Positions 1 to 11,600 of a DNA stretch of 64,000 nucleotides are shown here, piece by piece. Position numbers and translations under genes: made by a program. The stretch comes from Nageia nagi (taxonomy: Eukaryota; Pinophyta). Every line of letters starts with the position of its first letter. Position 1 is the first letter of the stretch. The notes below the pieces were generated by a model. That model had not been told where the DNA came from and ran no database searches. It saw only the letters and a program-made list of their open reading frames with translations. The DNA is taken from the NCBI GenBank assembly GCA_050084985.1, contig JBITNC010000001.1:152148001-152212000 (forward strand). Reading direction: 5' to 3'.

Positions 1-28
1 AAGATGTTGAAGAAGAGCTTTCACACTA

Positions 29-40
29 GCTCTAATAACA
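29..40 (-). promoter_or_regulatory. tRNA-iMet primer binding site, copia element A
   Basis: The plus strand reads gctctaataaca. On the minus strand this is a two-mismatch version of TGGTATCAGAGC, the primer binding site that pairs with initiator tRNA-Met in plant copia elements. It sits two bases left of an LTR, so that LTR is the 5' LTR of a minus-strand element whose body lies outside the window. The flanking bases 1-28 match the leader next to the PBS of copia C (about 51906-51953). Confidence 0.7.
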
Positions 41-42
41 AA

Positions 43-536
43 TGAAAGGATTGAAATATAACTAATACAATCTTAAACTACCAAGATCACATGGAAGCTC
101 ACTCTAAAAATAAGAACTCAAGCATAGATAATCTCACAAAGTGACTCGAGATATAAAGTGGTTCCTCCAACTAGGAGTACATCCACTAACTAGATCTTAC
201 TTCATTCACAAAAACAACTCTCTTACAATCCTTCTAACTTCATCTCCTACTCGCTATCCTAGAGCATAAATTTGTTTCACAAATTGGCAAATGATCACAA
301 AGAGGGGGCCTTCTATTTATAGGCCAAAATCCCCCTTTAGATCACCCTTTTAACCATTGTGCAGAGGCATGACATGCTACTCCTTTTTACCCAAGGGACA
401 TGCTCATGACATAGAGTGTAGGATAAGTTACATTATCATATTCACTTAAATACTTAAGGTATATAGTGATACTATTAAGTATTAGTGAATTTATAAAGAG
501 GATTAGTACAAAACCTTTACAATAATTCATTATACA
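43..536 (-). repeat. 5' LTR of copia element A
   Basis: On the plus strand the LTR starts tgaaagga and ends near tataca; on the minus strand that is TG...CA. It shares its order of landmarks with the copia C LTRs: the aggagtacatccac block near 174, a TATA box at 313-322 (minus-strand CTATAAATAG) and a 3' AT-rich part. Its right end directly abuts a copia integrase reading frame, so A probably inserted into copia B or recombined with it. The right boundary is uncertain by about 10 bases because no second LTR of this element is present. Confidence 0.65.
313..322 (-). promoter_or_regulatory. TATA box of copia A LTR
   Basis: The plus strand reads ctatttatag, which is CTATAAATAG on the minus strand. 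The same ten bases occur at the same place in the LTRs at 32217, 43951 and 51968, which supports a conserved RNA polymerase II promoter element for the minus-strand transcript. Confidence 0.6.
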
Positions 537-1130
537 TTTCGAAAAAAAGGACCCATCAATTTGAGTGTATGAACTAGAGAGGTTGAGATGACCTAGTTGT
601 GTTGTCCTTCTCAAATTTTTGCTTATTGATCTTCCCTAAGATGTAATTTTCACATAGGCCAATGGAGGGTGACATTGGAGGAAAAACTTTTGCAAGATAT
701 TGATCCTTCATGAGTTGAATATGTTTATGGTTTAGGTTTCCTAAATGTTGATGTCAAAGGTTACCTTCAGAACAAATATTTGAAGCTAGGAATAACTTAG
801 TAGGAACTTGATCAACTATATAAAGATCATTTTTAACAAATCCTTTTATCAAGGTGGTAAACCTTTTTTTTATACTCTAAGAGTTCAAATTGAACTCAAA
901 GGTATATCTCTTTCTTACAATTTGAATAATTGATAAAAGATTAATCCCTAACTTAGGCACAAAAAGCACATCTTCAATCACCTTCCCATCCATCAAGACA
1001 TTTCCAATCCCTTGAACTTATAGCATAGAGTTATCTCTTATTACAATTGCATCCTTTCTATGCTTATGAAAGTTTTCAAACTTATTCCTTTCAAAGCTCA
1101 TATGATTAGTGCAATGTGAATCCACTATCC
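537..1130 (-). pseudogene. copia B: protease end, GAG-pre-integrase and integrase start (broken)
   Basis: Read on the minus strand this segment aligns over its length with the same part of copia C (about 47540-48115). It covers the region after the protease, the zinc-binding integrase N-terminus (LNHKH, then IGLCENYILGK with one Cys changed) and the start of the catalytic core. The first catalytic Asp of the core (HSDLMGPF in this family) reads HSNLMGPF here. The frame breaks right after this motif, where the LTR of element A begins, so the rest of the integrase, RT and RNase H are missing. Several stop codons and shifts are present. It cannot encode a working enzyme. Confidence 0.75.
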
Positions 1131-1949
1131 AATCATCTGAAAATGTATGAGACTTAAAATAAAAACCACAAATATAAGCATCTTTATTCTTCTTCTTTCG
1201 TTTTAAGTTGTTCACATTATCTTTGCTTTTGCCATTTTTTTCTCTTTTTTTTGTAGCAATGGTTATCTTTGTGACCATATATGCCACAAAAGTTACAATT
1301 TCCATCAAAAAATTTCTTAGGTGCATGAGGTTTGCTTGACTTGCCTTTTCTATCATGATGATTGTTTCCATTCTTCTTTGCAATTATCATAGTATGATCA
1401 CAAGGAGTCTTATTATTATTTTTAAACTTCTTATTGAAGTGATTCATCTTAGTTGTACCTAATGTAATGTTTTACTCTTTTGGATTAGAAATCAACACTT
1501 TCTTGTTGATGGTCTTTTCATGCTACAAGAGGATTTTAGAAAGATTCTCTAAAAAGAAGACTTCCTCTTCATCATCAAGCCTAGTCTCAATAATAGCCAC
1601 ACAATGACTAAATTTGATTGAGAGGATTTGTAATATGATAAGAACCATGAATTTATCATTAATCCAATTACATCCACAATTCATAAGTTGAGTTCTTAAA
1701 TCAATAATTTTATTCAAGTATATTGCCACACCCTCATCATCCTCTTGATGAGATGGCAAGAGCTTCTGAAGGATGGTGAACCTCCTAGAAAACTTAGACC
1801 CAAGGTATATCTTCTTAATATTATCCCATACTTTTTTGGTATATTTTGAGGTCAAAATCATGAGGAGAACTTCATTTAGAATTGCCTTAAAGATCATATA
1901 AGTTTTCAACTCATTCTTGTTGTTATAGTCCTCTAGTGCTATAGTTTAT
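1075..1949 (-). pseudogene. copia B: protease and gag, middle and C-terminal part (broken)
   Basis: The minus strand encodes a copia gag with a complete CCHC zinc knuckle (CNFCGIYGHKDNHC, about 1250-1300). A retropepsin motif follows at about 1110-1140, reading WIVDSHCTNHM where the family has DSG, so the active site is altered. Residues upstream of the knuckle (LGSKFSRRFTILQKLL) match copia C gag almost exactly. The frame is cut at 1949/1950 by the G1 LTR and resumes at 13455, continuing in register with copia C gag. Frameshifts separate the gag core, the knuckle and the protease. Confidence 0.8.
1945..1949. repeat. target-site duplication of G1, left copy
   Basis: tttat here pairs with cttat at 13450-13454, one mismatch in five. 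The support comes from the reading frame: taking out the element plus one copy restores the residue spacing of the interrupted copia gag. The sequence alone would be too short to prove it. Confidence 0.6.
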
Positions 1950-2658
1950 TGTATATCTATATATAATAAATTCTTTAATAAAGCCCCGATGTACTTTACT
2001 TTCAATCATGAGTTCATTTTAAGATCCCTGAGAGTTTTTCTAAAGTAAATAAAGCATGCTGGAGTGAAATGATGATGTCATGGAAGAAAGGATAGTCATA
2101 ATTTTGGTAAAGACCGGGTTCCAGAGATGGTGAGGCTAGCAAGGGTTATTGAAAAGCCAGAGTCAGTGAATAAAGCATGCTAGAGTGAAATGATGATGTC
2201 ATGAAAGAAAGGATAATTACAGTTTTGGAAAAGATCAGGTTCTAGAGGAGGTGAGGTCAGCAAGAGATAATTGAAGAGTTGGAGTCCATAAATTAAGTGT
2301 TCCAGAAGTAAAGTGTTCTAGAATAAAATGATGACATCACGGAGGAAAAGATAGTCACATTTTTGGCAAGAAATAGATCCTAGAGGAGGTGATACCTGTG
2401 AAAAGTGGAATCTTAGTTTTGAGAAGACGTTACCTTCCATGACCTTCTCAATTTTGTAACATTCGAACAAGTGGCATATATAGATGATGATAGTTAGAAG
2501 TGGCCAGAATCTTGAGGCCATTTTTTGTAACCGTTCTATTTTCATTTTCTTGTAACTGTTATTTTTTTAGTATAAGTGTATGAAAATAAAGTGAAGAGGG
2601 GTCGAAAGCCCTAGTTTTGCTCTTTACATTTGTTCTCTAAGATCGATAATTTTTATCA
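1950..2658 (+). repeat. G1 left LTR, truncated
   Basis: This matches 12286-12996 over its whole length. It holds about three diverged tandem units of 120-140 bases (starting near 2051, 2172 and 2310), a TATA-like tatatag at 2477-2483 and an AATAAA-like polyadenylation signal near 2584. The match ends at ...ttttatca (2658). The right copy continues for another 453 bases, so this copy lost its 3' part in the same deletion that removed the PBS. Confidence 0.85.
2051..2430 (+). repeat. tandem ~120-140-bp repeats in U3 of the G1 LTR, left copy
   Basis: Three units share aaatgatgatgtca, gaaaggata, a ttttgg block and gaggtga in the same order. Units one and two are 121 bases apart, and unit three is more diverged and lies 138 bases further on. 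The same array is at 12387-12765 in the right LTR, so it existed before insertion. Placed upstream of the TATA box, it could be an enhancer-type repeat; that role is inferred. Confidence 0.7.
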
Positions 2659-3950
2659 AATGTTTTCAAAACCCTTACAGAGTTTGATGCAACTTCAGAG
2701 AAAATGGCTTATGAGCATTATGTTGATGTAGCTGGCCTAGCTAAGATTCATAATATTCAACATGAAGATGTCATGGTGAGATTACTGGCTCAGTCTTTCA
2801 AAGGAAAGGTCTTGGATTGGTACAAGGGCCTTCCTAATGGATCTATAACCACTTGGGCTCAACTGGTAGAGCCCTTTATCTTGGAATTTAATGAATTAGG
2901 AGATACTTTTTCTCTGTTAACATAGTTCACTTCAATTAAAAGATATGAGCAAGAAAATATCCCTAATTTCAACATTAGATTCCAAAAAACTTGGATGAGA
3001 GTCCCAATGCCAATCAGGCCTCAGCAATTTCAAGCCCTAATGTATTACCTGAGAGCCTTTCCTCCAGATCTCTCTCTACAAATCCAAAATTTTGGAGTAA
3101 ATACTTTCCCAAAGGTCTATAGACAAGCAGTATATGCTAAAGCCTATCTTATTTCAATAGGAAAATTGCCAAGTTGCATGCCAATGCCTTATTTTCTAGT
3201 AACCACCCAAAAGTAAATTTTGAGACCTCAAGTAGTTAGTTTGGCTCCACCTCTGGCCAGTATTCCCACCCCTATTCAACAGTGGCCATCAACCTTGCCA
3301 GTCCCTAGAGCTCCCTTGGCCTTATCAGCCCCTCCTCAACCTAATATGAATTAAGGGGTAGCTTCATCGATAGAGATTTAGGAACTCTAAAATTTATGTA
3401 GGAATATGGCAAATCAGATTACCATTCTAAGCAGGCAAAGAAATGTAAGAAGATATCCTTATCCTGCTATAGAAAAGGCTCAGCATGTGTTAAATGAGGA
3501 TGTAGACCAAGCTTCCTCTTTCAAGTCAGCCATTGGTTTGTGTTTGGCCTGCAATGATGCTCATGAACAAACAACATGTCCTGTTTATCAATACCAAGAG
3601 TATTTATCAAGAAGTGGGGGTATTCCTCTGCCTAGTGTAGCTGATGACATGAACCAAGATGTGAACCTGATGAATTTTGCACCAGCAAATATAGGATTTT
3701 TTGTTATGGAAACAAGATTAGGGAAAAAACCCCTAGTCTCTAGTATTCCAGAAAGAAATGTTGAATCCCAAAAGAGTTCTAGTTCAGTGATTCCTAAAAA
3801 GCAAGATGCAATTTTTGGTTCTAAGGAAAAGACCCCAAAAAAGGAAATGATTTCCCAAAAATTCCCATTTCCAAAAACCAAACTGATGCCTAAAGTCAGT
3901 GATCAAAATCTCCAGAAGTTAAGGTTCCCTTCACTCACCAAGCATTAGAG
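2659..3950 (+). pseudogene. G1 gag, N-terminus deleted, with nonsense codons
   Basis: Frame 1 gives a retrotransposon gag capsid region: a segment with EHYVDVAGLAKIH, then EDVMVRLLAQSFKGKVLDWY (about 2760-2820), the usual 'gag, then L..WY' core, followed by a linker. The open segments 2704-2925, 2995-3216 and 3406-3948 are all in the same frame, interrupted by TAG or TAA. Upstream residues back to 2659 stay in frame but have no start codon, because the leader and gag N-terminus were lost. A possible partial knuckle (CLACNDAHEQTTC, about 3540-3580) has C-x2-C and a late Cys but no standard spacing. It packaged element RNA in the live ancestor and is non-functional now. Confidence 0.8.
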
Positions 3951-4812
3951 AAAAGATGATACTCTACAGCTTTAGGAAAGATTTACCGATAGATTTAGAA
4001 ATAAAATTGGTGAACCTCCAGCTATCCCAGAGTTCAACATTATGGCAGAGCTAAAGAGAACTCCCGCAAGAGTGTCCTTGTTTGAAGCTTTAAAAATTCT
4101 CGGGAAAATTGATTTACTAAAAATGTCTCTTATAGCATTGAATGAAGGAATGGAAAGAGTGCTTAATCTTTTTGAGACATCGAAATATCCAGGGATGGTA
4201 AAGAACAAAACTCTAACTTTTTATATGACTCTAGAAATCGAGGGATATGTACTTCATAATTGTCTGGTTAATTCTGGGGTAGCTACTACTGTGATGCCTA
4301 AAGCAGTGTGCGATGTGATGGGGTTGTCTATGACAAGAACATCCATCGAAGTACTACAACTAGATTCCACACCTATCAAAATAGTAGGAGTGATCAAAGA
4401 TATAGTCCTGAAAATACATAAGTGTCCCTCTGTAATTATTACTCAAGAAGTTGTAGTTGTTGAGCTACCCCCTTTGTTCGGGCTATGTCTATCTAGAGAA
4501 TTTACAGCTAAAATAGGGGGTTATCTAGCAATGGACTACACCCATTATTTGATCCCTTATGGAAATAAGAGGGTAAGACTGAATAATGAGGAAATTTTTG
4601 AGTTTCACGTAGAGAAAAAGGAGGAAATTTGTGCAATCTTTGGCGAATTGGAAGAATCAGATGAATTGTTGGAAGAACTGCAAACCGAAGACCCTTGTAG
4701 TATGAGTATGCTCAACACTATCTACGACCTAGAGCTTGGAAATTATTGTTTAATAGAACCAGAATCTTTCATCCCAGAACTACAAGGGAAGATTTTTAGA
4801 GAAATAAAATTT
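3951..4812 (+). pseudogene. G1 aspartic protease region, active-site Asp changed
   Basis: In the same frame as gag. The retropepsin core is recognisable from CLVNSGVATTVMPKAVCD (about 4261-4312), where the family has a D-S/T-G active site; here it is NSG. The downstream segment (LSREFTAKIGGYLAMDYTHY) fits the second half of the gypsy protease fold. A Glu-rich linker follows. The Asp-to-Asn change needs a single G-to-A transition and would abolish catalysis. Frame 1 is lost at about 4812 where the RNase H domain begins, so an indel lies there. Confidence 0.75.
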
Positions 4813-5215
4813 GGGAGATGTCTTTTAATGGGGCAAAATCCAAAAATGGATCCAGACACGGAATTATCCTGACCAACCCAACTGGTAAGGTACATAAATT
4901 TTCTTTCAAACTCACCTGGTTATGTTCCAATAATGCAATAGAATATGAAGCTCTTTGCCTTGGACTAGAACAAGCCATCAAAATGAAAATTCAGTATTTA
5001 AAGATCAAAGGGGATTCAAAGTTAATCATGAAATAGGTGACAGGTAAATGTTCAGTCAAGCATCATTATTTGAAATCTTACGAGAATTGGGTTTGGGATC
5101 TATTTGAGCATTTTGAAGCATTACATATTCAGTCTATCCCAAGGAAATTCAACCAAGAAGCTAACACCTTAGCATAAATGGGAGCCAGTTTTGATCCTAC
5201 CAATGACTAGTTTCA
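4813..5215 (+). pseudogene. G1 RNase H domain of archaeal/plant type, located upstream of the RT
   Basis: Frame 3 shows an RNase HI fold of the type called aRH in plant Tat elements: SFNGAKSKNGS near 4821, an EYEALCLGLEQA helix near 4941 carrying the Glu, then KGDSKLIMK near 5014 with the second Asp, and FNQEANTLA near 5155. The first catalytic position reads FNG where FDG is expected, again a single G-to-A change. TAG at 5035 and TAA at 5175 fall where Gln or a similar residue would sit. Position is the notable point: it lies between protease and RT. The gypsy-type RNase H after the RT is also present, so this element has two. Confidence 0.75.
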
Positions 5216-7080
5216 GAGGAAGGGTGTTCAACTCATTTTCAGGCCATCAATTCTGGATAATGATTCCTTTTGGCAGGTGTTTTGGGATGAGGCTCAAATT
5301 AACCAATTTTTATTACAACAAACTGTATGTCATGCAGTAGGTGAATAGGACTCTAAATTTTTTTAGGAGCAAGACATAATTCAGCTGAATAATAATAAAA
5401 TCCCTAAGGATTTGATTCCATTCGAAGGATTGTTTGATAGGAGTGACCAAGTAAAAAGAAGAGGTATGAATATAAACCCAGATAACTATAAAGAACATGA
5501 AGTTTTTTTGGGTAAGTCATTAAAAATTGGTATATCTAATACTCCGAAATAGATTTAGGAAATTGTACAATTATGCAAAACATATGTTGATGTTTTTGCT
5601 TGGTCTTATGATGATTTAAAGGTTTTTGATAGATCAGTGATACAGCATACAATTGAGTTGATAGATGATGCTAAACCAGTCAGACAAAAACAAAGACCAG
5701 TAAACCCTAAGATTGAAGTTGCCATGAAGCAAGAGGTTCTAAAATTGTACAAGGCTAGGATAATTTATCCCATCAAGCATTCCACTTGGGTAGCTAATCT
5801 TGTGCTTGTCCAAAAGAAAAATGGTGATATAAGGTTGTGTGTGGATTTTGAGGCTTAAACAAAGTATCCTTGAAAGATCACTATCCCTTACTGCCAATGG
5901 AATAGATACTAAATACTGTAGCTGGTGCTGAAAAGTTCTCTTTGATAGATAGTTTCTCTAGGTATAATCAGGTTTGGGTCCGAAATGAAGATCAATTTAA
6001 AATAGCTTTTACAACTAAATGGGGCACATTTGCTTTTCAAAGAATGCCTTTTGGACTGTCCAATGCAGGAGCTACTTTCCAAAGAGCTATGGATCATGCC
6101 TTTGGAGAGTTAGTAAACAAGAGTGTATTGGTGTATCTTGATGATATTACTATTTTCTCACATGACAAAAATTTACATGTTCAACACCTAGAGTAGGCCT
6201 TCATCAAATGTAAAAGGTATGGCATATCTTTGAACCCTAAAAAGTTAGTTTTTGCAGTAGATGAGGGAAAATTACTGGGTCATGTTATTTCAAAAGAAGG
6301 TTGGGCTGTTGATCTGGATAGGATTAAAGCGATAAATGACTTAGTTCTTCCATCTAATAAGAAGTCCCTGTAGTCCTTTCTTGGTCAGATTAATTTTGTC
6401 AGGAGATTCATTTAGGATTTCTCAAGTATTATCAAACCCATCACCTGGATGTTAAAAAAAGATACTCCTTTTGTGTGGACTAAAGAAGGTAAAGAAGCTT
6501 TTCAAAAAATCAAGGTGATAATTACTAAAGCTCCTGTACTAAGAAACCCAGACTTTAGCAAAGAGTTTATTTTGTATGCTTATGGTTCTGATACTAGTGT
6601 AATAGCTATCTTAACATAGAGGTATGAAAGAAATGAAGAATACCCTATTGCATTTTTCAGTTAGACCTTGAGTAATTATGAGGAAAAGTACACATTTATT
6701 GAGAAACAAGTGTTGGTGATTCTTAAAGCTCTTAGTAAATTGAAGCATTATGTAGCTCAGAGTAAGGTTTTGATCCTAACCATTCATCCAGATGTTAGAT
6801 CTTACATTATTCAGGGAGAAATTGGGGAAGGAAGACCCAGTTGGATTTTGAAAATCCTCAAGTATGATGTAGAGATTCAACCTACCAATCTCATAAAAGG
6901 AAGAGCGCTTTGTGAGCAGCTTGCGAAATCCATGCCATCGGATGAAGGGATGATATGTTTTATCAAACAAGAAACCCTGGAGCCAGGATATGAGAACACA
7001 ATAGATGATTAGATGGATCAATTAAGAAAATATTTTGAGTCTGGGAAGCTCCCTGTTAACATGAATGCATCCCAGAGGAG
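5216..7080 (+). pseudogene. G1 reverse transcriptase and gypsy RNase H
   Basis: A linker (5216-5600) leads into an RT of Ty3/gypsy type. The fingers segment is at 5637-5858 (VLVQKKNGDIRLCVDF). A frameshift near 5858 moves it to frame 2, which continues with FAFQRMPFGLSNAGATFQRA (about 6030-6090) and the catalytic YLDD at 6134-6145, which is intact. The thumb and RNase H connection (SFLGQINFVRRFI, about 6376) contain TAG at two Gln positions that the G3 copy keeps as CAA. The RNase H (6541-6950) has ILYAYGSD where a catalytic Asp is expected early, then YEEKYTFIEKQ. The catalytic centre of the RT survives, but the frame does not. Confidence 0.85.
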
Positions 7081-8273
7081 GTAGTTCAGAATACACACTC
7101 AAAATTACATAGAGATAGATCAAGTACTGTATAGAAGGAATCATGATGGTGTTTTGTTGAGATGCATACCCATGACAAAGACAACAAAGCTAATCAAAAA
7201 AATTTCATTCTAGAATATTTGAAGGTCATTATTCGGGATACAAAATGGTGAGTAAGATCATCCAAGCTGGATATTATTGGGCTACTATGTTTAAAGAAGC
7301 CTTTGCAAAATCCCATAGCTATGAGAAATGTCAAAGATTCAAGGGAAGGAAGAGAAGTGCAGCATTACCGTTAGAACCAATTCAAGATGAAGAACCTTTT
7401 CAACAATGGGGGTTAGATTTTATTGGAGTTATTAATCCCAATTCATCATTTGGGCATAAATTCATTCTCACTGCTACAGACTTTTTCACCAGATGGGTAG
7501 AAGCAAAGGTTGTAAAGGAAGCAAATCAGAAGATTGTTCTAAAATTTATTGAGAAATTAATCACCAGGTATGGTATTCCCTTAATGATCATTTCAGATAA
7601 TGGCTTAGCATTTTTGGGGGTAGAGGTTATTGATTTTTCCATGAGGTTTGGTATCTATTGGAAGACATCTTTGAATTATTACCCTCAGGGTAATGGGTTG
7701 GCTGAGTCTACGAACAAGAATTTGATCCAGATTCTTAAAAGAATAGTGGAAGATAATCCTTGAACTTGGCATGAAAAGCTTAATTGGGCATTGTGGGAAG
7801 ACAGGATCACAGTGAAGCTAGCTATTAAGGCCAGCCCATATACATTAGTGTACGATAAAAGGGTTGTATTACCAAGTCATTTTGAGCTTCCAGCTTTGAA
7901 AATTTTACAGGAGTATGGGGAAGATTTTGAACCACTACAAGTTCGCATGAACGAATTATTACACTTGGAAGACTCCAAAATCAATCATATCAAAATTTGC
8001 AAAATAAAAATGAAATAGTTAAGAAATGGTTTGATAACTGAAAAGCCACTCTAGAAAATTTTAATGAGGGAGATCTGGTATTGAAATGGGATGAGGACAG
8101 AGCTAAGGCAGGGAAACATAAAAAGTTTGAATCCTTATGGTCTGTACCTTACATGATAGCCAGATGCGTGAGAAAAAACTCATTTGAAATAGCAAAATTG
8201 AATGGGTGGTGGTTGTCGATCTTGGTAAATGGGTAGCATTTAAAGTGTTATAAACCCGCATGTGCGAGAGATT
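7081..8273 (+). pseudogene. G1 integrase
   Basis: The zinc-binding part has two His (FHSRIFEGHY, about 7206-7236). Of the expected Cys pair only one remains (SYEKCQRFKGR, about 7320), the other being Tyr. The DDE core is readable: WGLDFIG near 7410, ISDNGLAF near 7591 and NGLAESTNKN near 7695, so all three acidic residues are there. The C-terminal part carries FNEGDLVLKWDEDRAKAGKH (about 8060-8120). A frameshift lies near 7197 in a run of seven A. TGA at about 7761 stands where Trp is usual. The frame ends near 8273. Confidence 0.85.
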
Positions 8274-8682
8274 GATCAAAAGAAAGGATATGATTTTGTA
8301 CACATTATAAATAGCATGTTGTGTTCATTTATTTTAAGCAAGTGTGATTATTGTTTGTCATTTAATAGTAGTGAAATATTAATGGGAATAACACGTTTGC
8401 ACTGACAGAATTGGAGTTTCTAAGAAAATCAACAGTATCAAATCTCAAGATTTCTAAGAAAATCATGAAAGATCAGACTTGTTATAAATGAAAGTACTGA
8501 TGGAGTTATTTCATGCAAGTAAAAGGTGGTGCATTAACCCTTGAAGCTAATTTTAAAAGGGCCAAAGGTAGTTCATTTCAAATTTACCCAAACTTCAAAT
8601 TCATGAGAGAGCTAAAGATCAAAAGGCAAGAAGCACAGAATATTATCGGTAGTGATCAAAGTAAGTAAAGTATTTCAAAATA
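8274..8682 (+). other. spacer between G1 pol and the third ORF
   Basis: Roughly 400 AT-rich bases with no reading frame and no recognisable motif. It may hold a promoter, splice acceptor or internal start for the downstream ORF, but I see no signal that supports one of these. Confidence 0.5.
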
Positions 8683-11600
8683 TTGAGCATGGCCCCCCCT
8701 CAAACCAAAGTTGCTAAAGGAGTTATTGATTCAATGGAGTTGCTGCAAGACACCAAAATAACAACTCAAAACAAAAATCCTAAGGGCATAGCTGAAGGAA
8801 AGTGCCTGAATTTTAGCTTTAACCATATTGCACATGCTCCCATGGGGTCGAGGTTAGTGTATTTCATTCCCCATAGATGCCTTCCAGCCCTTGAGTTGGT
8901 AGATTTAGTAAAAAGGGGGTTTGATGCTACCTCAAGGACTATCAAAAATCCTCTTGGTAAAATTATTCTCAGCCTGGACCCCCCTTCAATTGTAAAAGCT
9001 TTCAACCCACCGCCACCTCAATCCACTCCCATGGTAGTGAATTGGGATACAAGGCCAAGTGCTAAATTGAAAATAAATCTTCTAGCTTGGCTAAACAAGA
9101 ATGCAGAGGGTGCAATGAGTTTCAAAGAGGTCCCTCAGTCAGAAGTCTTGCTAGCTAATTTTAACACACATGCTCAATTGTTACTGTCTATGTTGTCAAT
9201 TGCTGTAGGAGAGCAATATGATAGATATATTTCCCTGAGCAAGCTGACCATAGCAGATCTAATATCCCACCCCAGATCCCTCATTATTTATAACTGGTCA
9301 GTTGCTATTTCAAATGGAATCTTTGAGTAGTTATGAAGAATAGAGGAAGGTTCCCATTTTGCTTTTGTCTCATACCTAAGTTGGTTATTCATTCATCAGA
9401 ATTCTAATTATTTTTCTCAAATGACCCTGAATAAGCAAAGTGAGGATGGGTCCCTCAAATCTATAGATAAATGGACTAAAGAGGTTAGAATGGGAGCTAA
9501 TTATTACAATTTTATAGAGCATTTTTTATTTCTAGCAATGAGTTTAATGGCTTTGGCAATCCCAAGATTATCGAAAACCTCCCAACTATACCTCAGGATG
9601 CCACATGGTGAGACAGGAGATTGGTTTTTTGCTGAGGAGGGGACTTTCATAAGGTTGTATGGTTTTTCAGGGGATCCATTTTTGCTACCTATTCATGTCA
9701 CAGATTGGGTTTTTAACATGGAGTTCACCAGGCAGATGGACTACATAGATGCCAAGTACAGGAAAGCAATGAAGAAGAGGGTCACTTACAGCCTCCCACT
9801 TAGAGTCCATGATTTGGTGTTGCAGAGTAGGGGTGGAAGCGAGGGTCTAGAACAAAAGTTTATGGGGCTGAGACTTAAAAAAATAAACTAATTTTTGTTG
9901 TATGACCTAGAGGATATTTTCAGCAAGAAGTTGAGAAGCCAGCCTAATCCTTTGGGCTTCAAGGTAGATATAAGGCCGAAGTTCAAGCAGTGGAGAAATC
10001 CAACAAGTGAAGATCAGGTGATGCCTCGAAACTTACTTTTAAAAGATTTATTACCTCCATGGATGAGCTTTTATGAGAAGAAAGCCAATTTTGACCCTAA
10101 GATGGACTCCATCTGAAAAGCATCCCTGACTACCTAGAGGAGTCAGAAGTGGAGTGAAGAGAAAATTGTGGCATTTGTACAATACAGAGTTGAGTCTGAA
10201 AATAAGCTTTCCCCTTTGGATTTCGATTTGGATGACAAATTTGAGGAGATGTGGCAGATTGAGCATCCTGTAGATGTCTCATTAGATGATTCTTTAGCAA
10301 GTTTTGGTGGAGAGGAGTAGCAACAATAGTCAAAGGTAGCTCAAACCCCTATCCCCGGAGAGCAAGTTAGTGAAGAAGCCAAAGAGACCACTCCGAAGAC
10401 TTCCCAAGAAGTGGGAAAAAAGTAGGGGAAAGTCTATACAGCAAAGAGAAAGGCTGCAAAAGCTCCTCAATCGCTAAAGAAAAGAAATAGGAGCTCCACT
10501 CCCATAGGTACGCTTTCTTCTCTTATTCCTCCTCCTATCTCTATTATTTCTTCTGGTCTCTTGGCAATTATTCCACCTCTGACAGTCACCCCCATTTCAT
10601 CTTATTCACCTTCCATCGTCGTTGCTTCATCCCCACCATCACCAACCCCTCCACCACTTCCTAATTTTCCACCACCATTCACATGGTCTAAACCCACTTC
10701 CTTTTCATCGGTTCCCCTCATCACTCCCCCCATCGGTGTCATTTTTGTACCATCATCGCCTCCATCATCCACTCCAGAGCTATCTATACTTGCACCCATC
10801 AGTAGTAGTGTCTCTGGCCCTAGTCAAGCTAGCCTTGTTACACCAATTCAGTAGGTGGTACCCTCTTCCATGCCAGAGCTGAGCCTAGCCTCTCCATTCA
10901 TTGGAATATCTGGTCAGTAGGTGTTGATGAGTGGGATTATGGAGCACTACAAGTAAGTGAAGCAAAATCAGGAAGCCTGGATGTAGAAGCAAATGCAGAA
11001 AATCCTAGCACTTGATAATCTGGTGAGGCTTTGGACATCTATGGATGTAAAAAGCAGAGTTTTGGAGGTTGCTATTGCCTAAGATCCTCAAGAGGGGCAA
11101 AGCAATTTGTCTACAATGAACACCCAGGTAAGGATAGATACCAAGAGCATATCCCAAAGTGATAAGAATGAGCTATTGCAAATAGCTATGGACTTAAATA
11201 TTTTTGAACTAACCAAATTAGAGGTCAAATATAATAAGCTTCAGAAGGTAAATGAAGTAATGAAGCAACAATTAGATTCTCAACAGCTAAAATTAAAAGC
11301 TGCAGACAATAATATAGTTGCTCTCAGAGCAAGCTTAGCTGTTGCCCCCACTGTAGATAGCCTAGCAAAGAAAGATGTTTTCATATCACAGAAGGATGCA
11401 AAAATTACAACTAAAGCAACTGAAGTAGCAGCAAGAGAGATAATAATTGGTAATTTAAATGCCAACATTGCACAGATGCAGTTGAATTCGAATGTTAATA
11501 AGGTTGATAGAAATTTTTTGATCAAAATAAAAGAAAAATTCTGAGAGCAATTATCCCCAAGGATTAAACAACTGATTCAACTCAGAGATCACATTGATCT

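Noticed and set aside
8683-9891. Envelope-like protein for the third ORF of G1
   Set aside because: No signal peptide and only one weak hydrophobic stretch; the C-terminal half is a soluble-looking coiled coil.
10602-10799. Minus-strand Gly/Asp-rich ORF opposite the Pro-rich linker
   Set aside because: It is the antisense shadow of a low-complexity Pro/Ser segment. No other support.
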